A stretch of 64,000 nucleotides of DNA from Marivita sp046592965 (GCF_046592965.1 NZ_JBISBV010000001.1:682001-746000); one strand, 5' to 3'. Shown: positions 16,906 through 25,130, counted from the first letter of the stretch. Notes: generated from the letters alone by a model not told the origin. Made by a program: numbers and translations.

Positions 16906-17715
16906 TCAAAAGGTCACTGTCACACCTGGCAAATTCAGCGATTTGATAAGATCGCGCAGTTCCTGACGCGCGGCAATGTTCGAGATGTTGAGTTGTTTCA
17001 CTCCGACATCCTTGAGGTCGAGCAGCGTCAAGCCGCGCGGGAACAATTCACGGAAGATGACCCGCTCGTTGAAGCCCGGTGCCACGCGAAATCCGATGCG
17101 CTTTGACAGCCGGTCGAGCGCTTTTTCCATCTTGGCCTTGTTCACCATCTGCTGCGCGCCCAGACGGTTGCGCAGGACCACCCAGTCAATCGGAGGTAGC
17201 CCAGCCTGCGCACGCAATTGGCGCGCGTTCCAGACCATCTCGGAATAAACCGACGGGCCTTCGATCTTTTCACCGGTGGAGTCGGTGTGCGCCAGCAGGT
17301 CGAAATCCACGAAGCTATCGTTAAGCGGTGTAATCAGAGTGTCGGCCAGCGAATGCGCCACCTGACTGAGGCGCGTATGGGAGCCCGGGCAGTCGATCAG
17401 GATGAAATCGCTGCCGGGTTCGAGTTCGGCAACCGCCGCCGAGAGGCGATGATCATAGATATTTTCTCCCGGTTGCAAGCTTTCGGGATCAATTTCAGGC
17501 AGGTCCAGATAGCGCGGAGTGGGGAGGTCAAGCCCCTCTGCCTCCAGCATTTTCATCCGGTTGGTGACATAGCGCCCCATCGTGCGTTGCCGCAGATCAA
17601 GGTCGAGCGTGCCGACGCGGTGGCCCATACGCGACAGCGCGGTTGCCACGTGCATCGACACGGTCGATTTGCCCGCTCCGCCTTTTTCGTTACCGACAAC
17701 AATTATATGCGCCAT
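16906..17715 (-). CDS. mipZ: MipZ-like division-plane positioning ParA ATPase
   Basis: A ParA/MinD-superfamily ATPase, 269 aa. The deviant Walker A is KGGAGKST (11-18), preceded by IIVVGNE, and the strand IDCPGS carries the switch Asp. The LDLDLRQRTMGRY segment and the NRLGAQQMVNKAKM region match MipZ of Caulobacter, which forms a bipolar gradient through ParB and inhibits FtsZ away from midcell. The ATG at 17715 is preferred over an upstream in-frame start at 17772, since MAHIIVVGNEKGG is the usual N-terminus. Transcribed in the same direction as rpmE, but a terminator lies between them. Confidence 0.85.
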   Translation of the reverse strand: MAHIIVVGNEKGGAGKSTVSMHVATALSRMGHRVGTLDLDLRQRTMGRYVTNRMKMLEAEGLDLPTPRYLDLPEIDPESLQPGENIYDHRLSAAVAELEPGSDFILIDCPGSHTRLSQVAHSLADTLITPLNDSFVDFDLLAHTDSTGEKIEGPSVYSEMVWNARQLRAQAGLPPIDWVVLRNRLGAQQMVNKAKMEKALDRLSKRIGFRVAPGFNERVIFRELFPRGLTLLDLKDVGVKQLNISNIAARQELRDLIKSLNLPGVTVTF

Positions 17716-17826
17716 CTGTCCGCTCACCCCGAGTTTGAGCAAGCTATGGCCCGAAGTGGCGGCACGTTGCAACGGGGCGCGATGCGATTTGCCAGCGATT
17801 GCGGCGATGAAGACTCAGGGGGGAAA

Positions 17827-17856
17827 CGAAAAAGCCACGCCCGAAGGCGCGGCTTT
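17827..17856 (-). terminator. rho-independent terminator of rplS-rpmE
   Basis: On the - strand, AAAGCCGCGCC pairs with GGCGTGGCTTT around a short TTCG loop (one G-T pair), followed by a T run (TTTTTCG). It starts 27 bases beyond the rpmE stop, ending the ribosomal-protein transcript before mipZ. Confidence 0.85.
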
Positions 17857-17882
17857 AGAAATCTTCGAAAAGGGTGGGAGAT

Positions 17883-18104
17883 TTAGAAGCCCAGGCCTTC
17901 GTACTTTTTCTTGAACTTGGACACACGGCCACCGGTGTCGAGCAGGCGCGAGTTGCCGCCTGTCCAGGCCGGATGCACGGTCGGGTCGATGTCGAGCGAC
18001 AGCGTGTCGCCTTCTTTGCCCCAGGTCGACCGCATTTCAAGCATGGTGCCGTCGGTCATCTTGACGTTGATGACGTGGTATTCGGGATGGATGTCTTTTT
18101 TCAT
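17883..18104 (-). CDS. rpmE: 50S ribosomal protein L31
   Basis: Large-subunit protein at the intersubunit bridge, 73 aa. The start MKKDIHPEYH and the segment DPTVHPAWTGG are diagnostic for L31. There are no cysteines, so this is the zinc-independent form rather than the CxxC zinc-ribbon form. It follows rplS by 11 bases on the same strand, and the two share the downstream terminator. Confidence 0.96.
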   Translation of the reverse strand: MKKDIHPEYHVINVKMTDGTMLEMRSTWGKEGDTLSLDIDPTVHPAWTGGNSRLLDTGGRVSKFKKKYEGLGF

Positions 18105-18115
18105 CTCGGCAATCC

Positions 18116-18499
18116 TTACGCGTCTGCGCCCTTGCGGGGCTTGTAGGTGGAATCTTCCGCGATACGGGCCGATTTGCCGCGACGCGAGCGGAGGTAGTAC
18201 AGCTTGGCGCGACGGACGCGGCCACGGCGTACAACCTCGATGCTGTCGATATTGGTGGAATAGAGCGGGAACACACGTTCCACACCTTCACCGAACGAAA
18301 TCTTGCGAACCGTGAACGAACCGGCGATGCCGTCACCCTGACGGCGGCTGATGCAGACACCTTCATAGTTCTGCACACGGGTGCGGGTGCCTTCGGTCAC
18401 TTTATAGCCAACGCGGATGGTGTCACCGGCTTTGAAATCGGGAATGTCTTTCCCGAGGGCGGTGATCTGTTCCGCCTCCAGCTGAGCGATCAGGTTCAT
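18116..18499 (-). CDS. rplS: 50S ribosomal protein L19
   Basis: Large-subunit protein at the 30S-50S interface, 127 aa. The diagnostic stretches are PDFKAGDTIRVGYKV, YEGVCISRR and the basic C-terminal RRGRVRRAKLYYLR. The ATG at 18499 has GGAGAG 5 bases upstream and gives the usual N-terminus MNLIAQLE; longer in-frame starts up to 18658 were rejected. It is separated from trmD by a 277-bp gap, so it may have its own promoter instead of relying on read-through. Confidence 0.97.
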   Translation of the reverse strand: MNLIAQLEAEQITALGKDIPDFKAGDTIRVGYKVTEGTRTRVQNYEGVCISRRQGDGIAGSFTVRKISFGEGVERVFPLYSTNIDSIEVVRRGRVRRAKLYYLRSRRGKSARIAEDSTYKPRKGADA

Positions 18500-18776
18500 C
18501 GCTTCTCTCCTAAACTGCTTGCGGTTGCCCCGCAAAGGTGTGTGCGCCTCAGAGCTCTTGGTCTTCGTCCGGGTCCGCAACTGCGCCCGCCAGAGATCAG
18601 GTCGACATTGTCTTTTCACGTTCGGGATGGGTACGGTTTGCCCTTGTGCGAAGTCCACACGGAATCACCGCACCGGGCTTACACCCGGAACAAGCGCCGT
18701 AAATCAGATCGCGGCCTTTGGATCAAGCGGGAAAGGCTGTTTCAGACGCGTTCTGCGCCGATGACAGGGCAATTTG
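18500..18776. other. 277-bp noncoding leader between trmD and rplS
   Basis: No supported gene. On the - strand this is the leader of rplS-rpmE. It contains a small GC hairpin (CCGGG/CCCGG arms near 18675-18690) and probably the rplS promoter. Autogenous ribosomal-protein regulation is conceivable, but I see no recognisable L19 leader motif. Confidence 0.45.
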
Positions 18777-19589
18777 TCATTCAGAAAGTTCCTTGGCGCG
18801 ATAAAGCGTCCAGAGATCGGGGCGGCGCTCTTCGGTCAGCGCTTCTGCCTGTGCACGGCGCCATTTGGCGATTTCACCGTGGTGACCGGACATCAACACA
18901 TCCGGGATCGGCAGACCGCGCCATTCGGCGGGGCGGGTGTATTGCGGATGCTCCAGAAGCCCGTCGGCAAAGCTTTCCTCTTCCGTCGAGGCCTCATTGC
19001 CCAGCACGCCCGGCAAGAGGCGCACGGTGGCGTCAATCATGGCCTGTGCTGCGATTTCGCCGCCAGTGAGGACGAAATCGCCAAGACTGACTTCCAGGAT
19101 GCGGTACTGGTCGATCACGCGCTGATCAAGACCCTCGAACCGCCCGCAGATCAGTGTCGCGCCGGGGCCGGTGGCAAGCGTTTGTGCCATGTCTTGCGAG
19201 AACGGCTTGCCACGCGGGCTCAGGTAAACGAGCGGTGCCGCCGGTGCGATCTGCGGTCGGGCATGGTCGATGGCAGCAGCCATGACATCGGCACGCAGCA
19301 CCATGCCAGCACCGCCGCCGGCGGGTGTGTCATCGACGTTGCGGTGCTTTCCCTCTCCGAATTCGCGCAGGGCGATGGTTTGCAACTGCCACAGCCCGTC
19401 CTTGAGCGCGCGCCCCGTCAGGGAGTGGCCAAGAATGCCGGGAAACGCTTCCGGCAGCAGGGTGATGACCTGCGCCTTCCAGACATGCGCCAAGTCGGGA
19501 GTTTCCTCCATCAAAGCGCGCGGCTGCAAGGTCGGGCGCATGGTCTTGCGGCCGTGTGATTTCTGTGGCGCGGTTTTCGTGTCTTCCAT
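18777..19589 (-). CDS. trmD: tRNA (guanine-N1)-methyltransferase
   Basis: Methylates G37 of tRNAs next to the anticodon, preventing frameshifting. It is 270 aa, with a SPOUT knot fold. Diagnostic segments are ITLLPEAFPGILGHSL, the Gly-rich DDTPAGGGAGMV, CGRFEGLDQRVID and the cofactor-knot region LSLGDFVLTGGE-like (SLGDFVLTGGE). The ~22 residues before ALMEETPD look like an extended N-terminus, so a later start is possible. It belongs to the rpsP-rimM-trmD-rplS set but is separated from rimM by two unrelated genes. Confidence 0.96.
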   Translation of the reverse strand: MEDTKTAPQKSHGRKTMRPTLQPRALMEETPDLAHVWKAQVITLLPEAFPGILGHSLTGRALKDGLWQLQTIALREFGEGKHRNVDDTPAGGGAGMVLRADVMAAAIDHARPQIAPAAPLVYLSPRGKPFSQDMAQTLATGPGATLICGRFEGLDQRVIDQYRILEVSLGDFVLTGGEIAAQAMIDATVRLLPGVLGNEASTEEESFADGLLEHPQYTRPAEWRGLPIPDVLMSGHHGEIAKWRRAQAEALTEERRPDLWTLYRAKELSE

Positions 19590-19645
19590 GTGCCTGCCCT
19601 TGTCTGACCTGACGGCTTTAGCCAGTTATTTGCAGGAATGCCAGT

Positions 19646-20194
19646 TCAGGCCGCGCCGGTCTGCGCCACGCGATCGCGCATGGCAAGCATGGCTTTGGGG
19701 TTGGAAAAGCATGCGGAGAGTTCGCCTGCCTCGGCCGGACTGGCACGCAGAAGGCGCTCAATCAACCATAGCTCGCGCGCCTGATCGTCGCTCAGGTGCA
19801 TCGCATCCGTCTCGCCCCATCGTGCCATGATCTGGGCAAGGATCATCGCGATGTGATCGTCTTTGGTGACAAAGGCATCAGCACCGGCGGAGGGCGTGAT
19901 GAAATCCTTGATGTGAACGCGAATGAGCACCGGAGTCGGGCTTTGCGATGCCAGATCGCCAAATGCAGATCGCACCAGAAGCGACGGGTATCGCGTCTTG
20001 GGTTTGGCATCGGCCATCACGGTTTGGTTGATCTTGGGCGATACCGCGATGGCAGCCGCCGCAACGCTGAGCGCGCCGGTGATGCCGAGCAACATGATCG
20101 CCAACGACACGGCAATCTCCTGAAACGTAATCGCGACCATACCCGGAGAAAATGCGGCAATACTCAACAAAAATCGACGCAACACAGTGTTCAC
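19646..20194 (-). CDS. hypothetical protein with N-terminal membrane segments
   Basis: A 182-residue protein not matched to any family I know. Residues ~5-50 are hydrophobic (two possible helices, e.g. IAVSLAIMLLGITGALSVAAAAIAV). The rest is soluble with a charged C-terminal helix (ARELWLIERLLRASPAEAGEL). The GTG at 20194 is chosen because GGGAG lies about 9 bases upstream; the GTG three codons earlier is too close to that site. It sits between trmD and a sulfotransferase-like gene, on the same strand. Codon use looks like that of its neighbours. Confidence 0.55.
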   Translation of the reverse strand: MNTVLRRFLLSIAAFSPGMVAITFQEIAVSLAIMLLGITGALSVAAAAIAVSPKINQTVMADAKPKTRYPSLLVRSAFGDLASQSPTPVLIRVHIKDFITPSAGADAFVTKDDHIAMILAQIMARWGETDAMHLSDDQARELWLIERLLRASPAEAGELSACFSNPKAMLAMRDRVAQTGAA

Positions 20195-20304
20195 CAAAAC
20201 CACGCTCCCAGAGCAGTGATCCGTTTGTAATCAAACGCAATGGCGAATTGCCGCCGGGAAGCGGGCAAAGGAAAGGTCATAATCTGGCAATCAGGTGTTC
20301 GCGA

Positions 20305-21105
20305 TCAGCCCGTCGCGCGCGCGGCCATCTTGCGTATGCTGCGCTTGGCTGATTGAACATCCTTGTCCGGCAAACAGCTTCGATTGAGGGCCAGGAACAC
20401 TTGATCGATGCCGATATCCGGCTGCACGTTCTCCGGCGGCAAAACGGTCAGCAGGGAGCGATCAAGCCGGGGGAGGGTGAGCAGATCGAGCAGAGGTGTC
20501 AGCGGACCAAGCGGCAGGGTTTTGGATGCCTCAAGCGCATGAGACACCACCTTGGCCGGTGCCACGTCCTGTTCAATTTCGATCAGAATTTCCGCTAAAG
20601 ACCGCGCATCGGCGAATTGCGCAGTGTAGCTGGCGAAATCACGGTCAAGTCGGGTACTGCGCAAATTCTGCCACCAGGTACTGCGCAGCCACGCATCACG
20701 GTTGCGGGTCGAGAAATAGAACGTCAGATCAAGGCCATCGCCAAAGCGGGCGAACGCGGCATCGGCAATGGATTTCATCACCAGCCCGGCGCTATCGTAA
20801 CATTCAAGCCCATGCCGCCCCGGCATGTGACCGGAAAGATCCTCTGATGACATCAAGACAGGACGCTGGTCGGTGGGGTCGAGGTCGGCAAAAAATGCCG
20901 TAGAGGCTTTGGCGACATGCGCCAATGTTTTCTCGTTCGGAGCGATCGAAAAGCTGCGTGCCTTGGAGGTCAGCGTGGAAAAGCCGTCTTTCAACAGGAC
21001 GCGCAGATGCGGGGACAGCCGGTCTGCATTCTCGCGCAGCATGGCCTGAACACTGGTGGTTCCGGTTTTGTGAAATCCTGCATGAATGACGATTTGCATC
21101 GTCAC
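20305..21105 (-). CDS. sulfotransferase-like P-loop protein
   Basis: A 266-residue protein starting with a PAPS-binding-type loop, IHAGFHKTGTTSVQ (~5-18). This matches the 5'-phosphosulfate loop of sulfotransferases (the consensus is a K-T-G-T-T/S core). A later FYFSTRNRDAWLRSTWW segment resembles the 3'-phosphate-binding region with Ser and Arg. The acceptor is unknown, and the C-terminal half is divergent. Its start overlaps the rimM stop by 4 bases, so it is translated with rimM despite no evident link to ribosome maturation. Confidence 0.75.
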   Translation of the reverse strand: MTMQIVIHAGFHKTGTTSVQAMLRENADRLSPHLRVLLKDGFSTLTSKARSFSIAPNEKTLAHVAKASTAFFADLDPTDQRPVLMSSEDLSGHMPGRHGLECYDSAGLVMKSIADAAFARFGDGLDLTFYFSTRNRDAWLRSTWWQNLRSTRLDRDFASYTAQFADARSLAEILIEIEQDVAPAKVVSHALEASKTLPLGPLTPLLDLLTLPRLDRSLLTVLPPENVQPDIGIDQVFLALNRSCLPDKDVQSAKRSIRKMAARATG

Positions 21106-21608
21106 GAAAACAGTCCCTCCGGCGGGTCCGCTACGATCCGTCGCTGGGCCAGATCGACGGTTGGGACGATTGCCTTTGTGAACGGCAAAAGGACCGATTG
21201 CTTTTGACCCGGTGCGCTAAGCTCAAGCAGATCATCGGCACCATTGTTGAGAACCGACAGCACTTTTCCAAGCGACGTGCCGCCGGTGTCGAACACGTCA
21301 AGCCCGATCAGATCGGCATGGTAGAACTCGTCGTCCGGCAGAGATGGAAGGCGCTCTCGAGGCACGAAAAGCTGGGTTCCGCGCAGCGCGTCGGCGGCTT
21401 CCTTGGTGGTAACGCCCGACAGGCGCGCGGCCAGGCCGTTATTGACCTGACGGGTGATCTTCACGTCAAAGCTTTGCGCGCCATCTTCGGTCTCGAGCGG
21501 TGCGTAATTGGCGATTTCGCGTGGTTCGGCGGTAAAGCTCTTGAGGCGCACTTCACCTTTAACCCCGAAGGCACCGGCAATCGCTCCGACGCAGATTTTC
21601 TCACTCAC
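21102..21608 (-). CDS. rimM: ribosome maturation factor RimM
   Basis: Binds S19 in the 30S head and assists 16S rRNA processing. It is 168 aa: an N-terminal RimM beta-barrel (VGAIAGAFGVKGEVRLKSFT at ~7-26) and a C-terminal PRC-barrel (FYHADLIGLDVFD, then DLLEL, ending LPFTKAIVPTVDL). All diagnostic segments are present. In most bacteria it lies between rpsP and trmD. Here a porin-like gene lies on the rpsP side and two other genes lie on the trmD side. Confidence 0.96.
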   Translation of the reverse strand: MSEKICVGAIAGAFGVKGEVRLKSFTAEPREIANYAPLETEDGAQSFDVKITRQVNNGLAARLSGVTTKEAADALRGTQLFVPRERLPSLPDDEFYHADLIGLDVFDTGGTSLGKVLSVLNNGADDLLELSAPGQKQSVLLPFTKAIVPTVDLAQRRIVADPPEGLFS

Positions 21609-21684
21609 CGATCAAGCCTCCCGGTCGCTCTGCGCGAAGGAATAGACCAGACCGGTGGGCAAGGGCAATCGCCTGCGGCGCAGT

Positions 21685-22506
21685 TTAGCCGCCGATGCTG
21701 AAGACGCGGGTGAGGCCGATGCGCGCGCCCCACTGCTCGTCGGAGCCTTGCTTGACAATCGGGCTGTCGAGCGCGTCATCCTGGAATGTTTCCCAGGTGA
21801 CGGCACCTTCGACGCCCCAGACATCGTTGATCTGGTAGCGCGCGCCAAGTTCCACACCGGCAGAGACAAGCCCGCCGTCCGGGTCATAGGCGGAAAGTGC
21901 AGCGCTCGACTCGGCCGGAGTGACGCCGAAATAGGTGTCGGAATACTCGTCATCGCCAAAGAAAAGACGCGGACCAAGCGACAGGCGCAGGCGATCGGTT
22001 GGCCGCAGAATGGCGTCTGCGCCCACTTCACCAACCCAGCCCTCATGGCCGCCAAAACCCCGCCGCACATTGCCGAAAGCTGCAAAATATTCGGTGCCAT
22101 AGCGCATGGAAACGCCCAGTTCGACCGTCGCATCGACATCGTCAAGCCCGGCGAGTTCATCGAAATCGCTGGTGTCACGCTCCTGAATGAAGCGCAGCGA
22201 TCCGCCAAAGCTCAGGCCCGGGTTCTCGGCCCATGCGTCGGGATTGCCAAAGCTGCCGCTTTTGCCAAGCGAGACGTGGTTGAGGCGGAAGCCCAGATCG
22301 GCACCAGCCTTGTAATCGTCAGAGCCGAAATATTCGGGCATGGCCGACACGCCGCCGCGCAGGGTGAACACCAGCTTGGGCGTCGCAGGAGCCGCTGTGG
22401 GCGCCATTACGGCCGTCTGCTCGATGGTGTCTGACGGGCCTGCCGCAATGGCGGGTGCCGCAAGAGCGAGGGCGAAGCTGGAGGCGATGGCGGTGCGGGC
22501 GATCAT
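21685..22506 (-). CDS. MipA/OmpV family outer-membrane protein
   Basis: A 273-residue exported beta-barrel protein. The signal peptide is clear (residues 1-22, ending APAIAA). Mature sequence has alternating amphipathic strands with paired Gly/Tyr patterns (MPEYFGSDDYKAGADLGFRL near the start, DDEYSDTYFGVTP in the middle), typical of MipA/OmpV, and ends in a strand (GARIGLTRVFSIGG). E. coli MipA scaffolds MltA-PBP1B; whether that role holds here is unknown. The ATG at 22506 has AAAGGA 9 bases upstream. It interrupts the rpsP-rimM pair. Confidence 0.85.
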   Translation of the reverse strand: MIARTAIASSFALALAAPAIAAGPSDTIEQTAVMAPTAAPATPKLVFTLRGGVSAMPEYFGSDDYKAGADLGFRLNHVSLGKSGSFGNPDAWAENPGLSFGGSLRFIQERDTSDFDELAGLDDVDATVELGVSMRYGTEYFAAFGNVRRGFGGHEGWVGEVGADAILRPTDRLRLSLGPRLFFGDDEYSDTYFGVTPAESSAALSAYDPDGGLVSAGVELGARYQINDVWGVEGAVTWETFQDDALDSPIVKQGSDEQWGARIGLTRVFSIGG

Positions 22507-22706
22507 GGCAGATGGTCCTTTGAAATAAGAGACTCGGTCAGGTTGTATGGTCTCGGTATAGCGCGAAATGGAGCGGTGCGCCGCATCCGTCAAGCGCGCA
22601 CGTCTGCGCACGGGCCACCTGAGGCACCGATTGTGTGGTCGATGGCCTGCGTTGTGACAATAATAAAACAGTGGGGGCACGGCCCGATCGCATTCAGGCA
22701 CGGCGC

Positions 22707-22735
22707 GCAGACGGCCGGGTGGGCCGGCCGTCTGC
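22707..22735 (-). terminator. strong GC hairpin after rpsP
   Basis: A 12-bp perfect stem GCAGACGGCCGG/CCGGCCGTCTGC with a 5-base loop, beginning 15 bases past the rpsP stop. There is no following T run, so it may be an attenuator, a 3'-end stabiliser or a weak terminator separating rpsP from the mipA-like gene. Confidence 0.6.
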
Positions 22736-22749
22736 TTGGGCATCCGCAA

Positions 22750-23130
22750 TTATTCTGCGGACGCCTCGTCTGCTGCCGGAGCGGCATCCGCTTCGGCTGC
22801 TTTGGCGGCTTTCGACTCGGCGCGTTCCTGGGCGTTCTTTCCCGGTACGGCCTTCTTGGGGTTATTGCGCTCTTTCTTGTCAACGACACCCGCCGCTTCA
22901 AGGAAACGCGACACGCGGTCGGTGGTCTGTGCACCTTGCGCCATCCAGTATTTGATACGCTCGACATCCATTTTCACGCGCTCTTCGCTGTCTTTGGGCA
23001 GCAGCGGGTTATAGGTGCCGAGTTTCTCGACGAAACGGCCATCGCGCGGCATACGTGTATCGGCGGCGACAATCTTGTAGAACGGGCGCTTCTTGGAACC
23101 GCCGCGGGCGAGACGAATTTTGATCGACAT
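22750..23130 (-). CDS. rpsP: 30S ribosomal protein S16
   Basis: Small-subunit assembly protein, 126 aa. The start MSIKIRLARGGSKKRPFYKIV is diagnostic (quoted in part: IKIRLARGG, KRPFYKIV), followed by GRFVEKLGTYNP and the helix RIKYWMAQGAQ. After residue ~80 there is an alphaproteobacterial-style tail rich in Ala, Glu and Lys. AGGAG lies 8 bases upstream of the ATG. Downstream lies a strong GC hairpin, which may set its mRNA apart from the genes that follow. Confidence 0.97.
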   Translation of the reverse strand: MSIKIRLARGGSKKRPFYKIVAADTRMPRDGRFVEKLGTYNPLLPKDSEERVKMDVERIKYWMAQGAQTTDRVSRFLEAAGVVDKKERNNPKKAVPGKNAQERAESKAAKAAEADAAPAADEASAE

Positions 23131-23169
23131 AAGTCTTTCTCCTGAGTGTTAGATTGACGGAAGAAACCG

Positions 23170-23466
23170 TCAGGATTGGTGTTGTTTGTGGTGTTGGATC
23201 ACTTCCTGAATGATGAAATTCAGGAATTTCTTGGCGAACGCAGGGTCCAGATTGGCCTGCGCCGCAAGCTCTTCGAGCCGCGCGATTTGTCGGTCTTCCC
23301 GCGCGGGGTCTGAGGGCGGCAGGTCGTGCTGGGCTTTGAGCCGCCCGACGGCCTGAGTGTGTTTGAACCGTTCGGCCAGCGTGAACACCAAAATGGCATC
23401 CAGCCGGTCGATGCTGTCGCGGTGTTCCTTGAGCAGGTCAGCCGCGCGGGCCACGGGATTGGTCAT
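23170..23466 (-). CDS. chorismate mutase (AroQ class)
   Basis: Converts chorismate to prephenate in Phe/Tyr synthesis. It is 98 aa, the usual size for a single-domain AroQ enzyme. The N-terminal helix carries HRDSIDRLDAILVFTLAERF with the first active-site Arg and Asp. A VGRLKAQHDLPPSDPARE segment follows (Lys and the Asp/Arg pair), and then a C-terminal helix LNFIIQEVIQHHKQ with the Gln position. The ATG at 23466 starts 1 base after the stop of the upstream GNAT gene; the longer in-frame start is within that gene. It lies immediately upstream of rpsP. Confidence 0.9.
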   Translation of the reverse strand: MTNPVARAADLLKEHRDSIDRLDAILVFTLAERFKHTQAVGRLKAQHDLPPSDPAREDRQIARLEELAAQANLDPAFAKKFLNFIIQEVIQHHKQHQS

Positions 23467-23467
23467 G

Positions 23468-24073
23468 TCAGTCAATGGCCCAGCCTTTCGGTTTGAACAG
23501 GGGGTCTTGGTAATGCGCGATCTCCATGTCGATGCCATGCGCCAGCTGAGTACCGCGCAAGGCGTCGGGGGACGGGTGGCGGTAGCACACGTCAGAGCCA
23601 TCGACAGTCGGCGCATCGTGGTCTTTCTTGGCGCCCAGACGCTCGGCCAGGCGAATGCTGTCGAGGTTCTTGGGATCGAGATAGCTGACTGCGGTGGTCC
23701 ATCCCTTGTCATCATAGAAATACCGCCGCACCCGGTTCGCCGCTTCCAGAGCGTAGCCCTTGCCGCCCTGATCGGGCCAGATGATCCAGGCGATCTCGCG
23801 CTCGGGCCATTTCGCAGGCGACCAGCCACCCGCCATGCCGACGGTTTCCTCGGTGCCCCTGAGGTGGATCATCCACATGCCGAAACCACGAATTTCCCAA
23901 TGCCCGATTTCGGCGGCATAGAGCATCCAGGCCTCGTATGCGTTGAGAGGTCCGCCCATGAAGCGCGAGCGATAAGAGGCAAAGGTGGCCTTGAAGTCGG
24001 GATAATCCTCGGGTTCCGGGCCGCGCAATTGCAGGCGTTTCGTTTCAAGGAGGGGGATGTCACGATGTCCCAT
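23468..24073 (-). CDS. GNAT-family N-acetyltransferase (first of three in tandem)
   Basis: Acetyl-CoA-dependent acetyltransferase of the RimJ/RimL-like group, 201 aa. N-terminal LETKRLQLRGPEPED is the classical opening. The acetyl-CoA-binding turn is WPDQGGKGYALEAANRV (Q/G-x-x-G-x-A-like), and the C-terminal motif is LDSIRLAERLGAKKD. The C-terminus runs longer than in the other two copies. The substrate is unknown. Its start overlaps the stop of the second copy by 1 base (TAATG), and chorismate mutase follows 1 base after its stop. Confidence 0.88.
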   Translation of the reverse strand: MGHRDIPLLETKRLQLRGPEPEDYPDFKATFASYRSRFMGGPLNAYEAWMLYAAEIGHWEIRGFGMWMIHLRGTEETVGMAGGWSPAKWPEREIAWIIWPDQGGKGYALEAANRVRRYFYDDKGWTTAVSYLDPKNLDSIRLAERLGAKKDHDAPTVDGSDVCYRHPSPDALRGTQLAHGIDMEIAHYQDPLFKPKGWAID

Positions 24074-24597
24074 TAGACCGCCTCCGGTCCGGGGTGACGG
24101 TACAGCATGTCCTCGCCCATATAGGCGTTCTGATAGGTGCGCTCGTACTTTGCACCCATGCGTTCCGCCAGCCGGATGGAGCGGGTGTTGCCCGGCACGA
24201 TGTTGGAGGTCAACGTCGTCAGACCAAGGTCTTGATACGCCCAGTCGCGCGCACAGAGCGCGGCTTCATAAGCGATGCCTTTGCCCTCGTAGCCCTCAAA
24301 CACCACCCATCCGAGTTCGGGTTCGGGCCAGCCATCGGGGTTCCAGATGCCGCTGAGTCCGGCGGGCTGGCCGGTGACATTATCTTCGATGGTGAAATAC
24401 CCGTAGCCATGAATATGCCAATGCCCCACATTCAGCGCAAACCAGCGCCATGCGTCGGGACGATTGTCATAGGCACCAAAGCCGCCGGCACGGTCCTGAT
24501 CCATGAGAAACGCGATCACGGCATCCGCGTCGCGCGTTTCCGGACCGCGCAGGATCAGACGTTCGGTCATCAGGGTGGGGGCGTTGGTCAGGCTCAT
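24073..24597 (-). CDS. GNAT-family N-acetyltransferase (second of three in tandem)
   Basis: A 174-residue RimJ/RimL-like acetyltransferase. Landmarks are LMTERLILRGPETRD, the acetyl-CoA loop FEGYEGKGIAYEAALCA, and the C-terminal NTRSIRLAERMGAKYE. It shares the architecture and several fixed phrases with its neighbours but differs at most other positions, so duplication, if it occurred here, is old. Overlaps the third copy by 4 bases (ATGA) and the first by 1 base, implying one polycistronic mRNA. Confidence 0.88.
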   Translation of the reverse strand: MSLTNAPTLMTERLILRGPETRDADAVIAFLMDQDRAGGFGAYDNRPDAWRWFALNVGHWHIHGYGYFTIEDNVTGQPAGLSGIWNPDGWPEPELGWVVFEGYEGKGIAYEAALCARDWAYQDLGLTTLTSNIVPGNTRSIRLAERMGAKYERTYQNAYMGEDMLYRHPGPEAV

Positions 24598-25130
24598 GCG
24601 TAAGCCTCGGGATTGCCGTCGCTGTCTGGGCGGTGGCGAAAGACAAGTGTTTCGCGCAGGGTTTCCCCGTCCGGCAGCGCGGCGTCGGGATCATGAGTCG
24701 CGCCCAGCCGTTTGGCGAGTGCGATGGAACGGACGTTGTCGGGATCAATATAGCTCACCAGCGTATCAATGCCCTGCTCCCAAGCCCAGTCGAGTGCGAC
24801 CAAGGCAGCTTCGGTGGCGTATCCCTTGCCTTGCGCAGGCGCGAACAACGTCCAGCCGATTTCGCGCTCGGGAAAGTGCGGCGGCTGGGTGATGGCGATC
24901 TGGCCGATAAAATCACCCTCGGCGGTATCAATGGCCCAGGCGCCATGACCCATCCAGCCCCATGATACGATTTCTGACGACAGGCCAAAGAACATCTGCG
25001 TGCGGGTCTTCGGCGCGCCGACAAATTCCGCGCACGGCGTTTGGTAGAAGGCCCAGAAGGCCTCCATGTCGTCCATACGGTGCGGACGTAACGCCAGACG
25101 CGGCGTTGTTATGAGAGGTGCATCAATCAC
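24594..25130 (-). CDS. GNAT-family N-acetyltransferase (third of three in tandem)
   Basis: A 178-residue acetyltransferase: ITTPRLALRPHRMDD opening, EREIGWTLFAPAQGKGYATEAA at the acetyl-CoA site (R/Q-G-x-G-K/Y-A), and NVRSIALAKRLGATHD near the end. The GTG at 25130 gives a normal N-terminus; in-frame sequence further upstream is low-complexity and not family-like, but no strong ribosome site marks the start. It is the first gene of the GNAT-GNAT-GNAT-chorismate mutase string downstream of ffh. Confidence 0.85.
   Translation of the reverse strand: MIDAPLITTPRLALRPHRMDDMEAFWAFYQTPCAEFVGAPKTRTQMFFGLSSEIVSWGWMGHGAWAIDTAEGDFIGQIAITQPPHFPEREIGWTLFAPAQGKGYATEAALVALDWAWEQGIDTLVSYIDPDNVRSIALAKRLGATHDPDAALPDGETLRETLVFRHRPDSDGNPEAYA

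Noticed and set aside
22507..22749. Possible riboswitch in the mipA-like leader
   Set aside because: The only structure is the GC hairpin at 22707-22735, without any known aptamer pattern.
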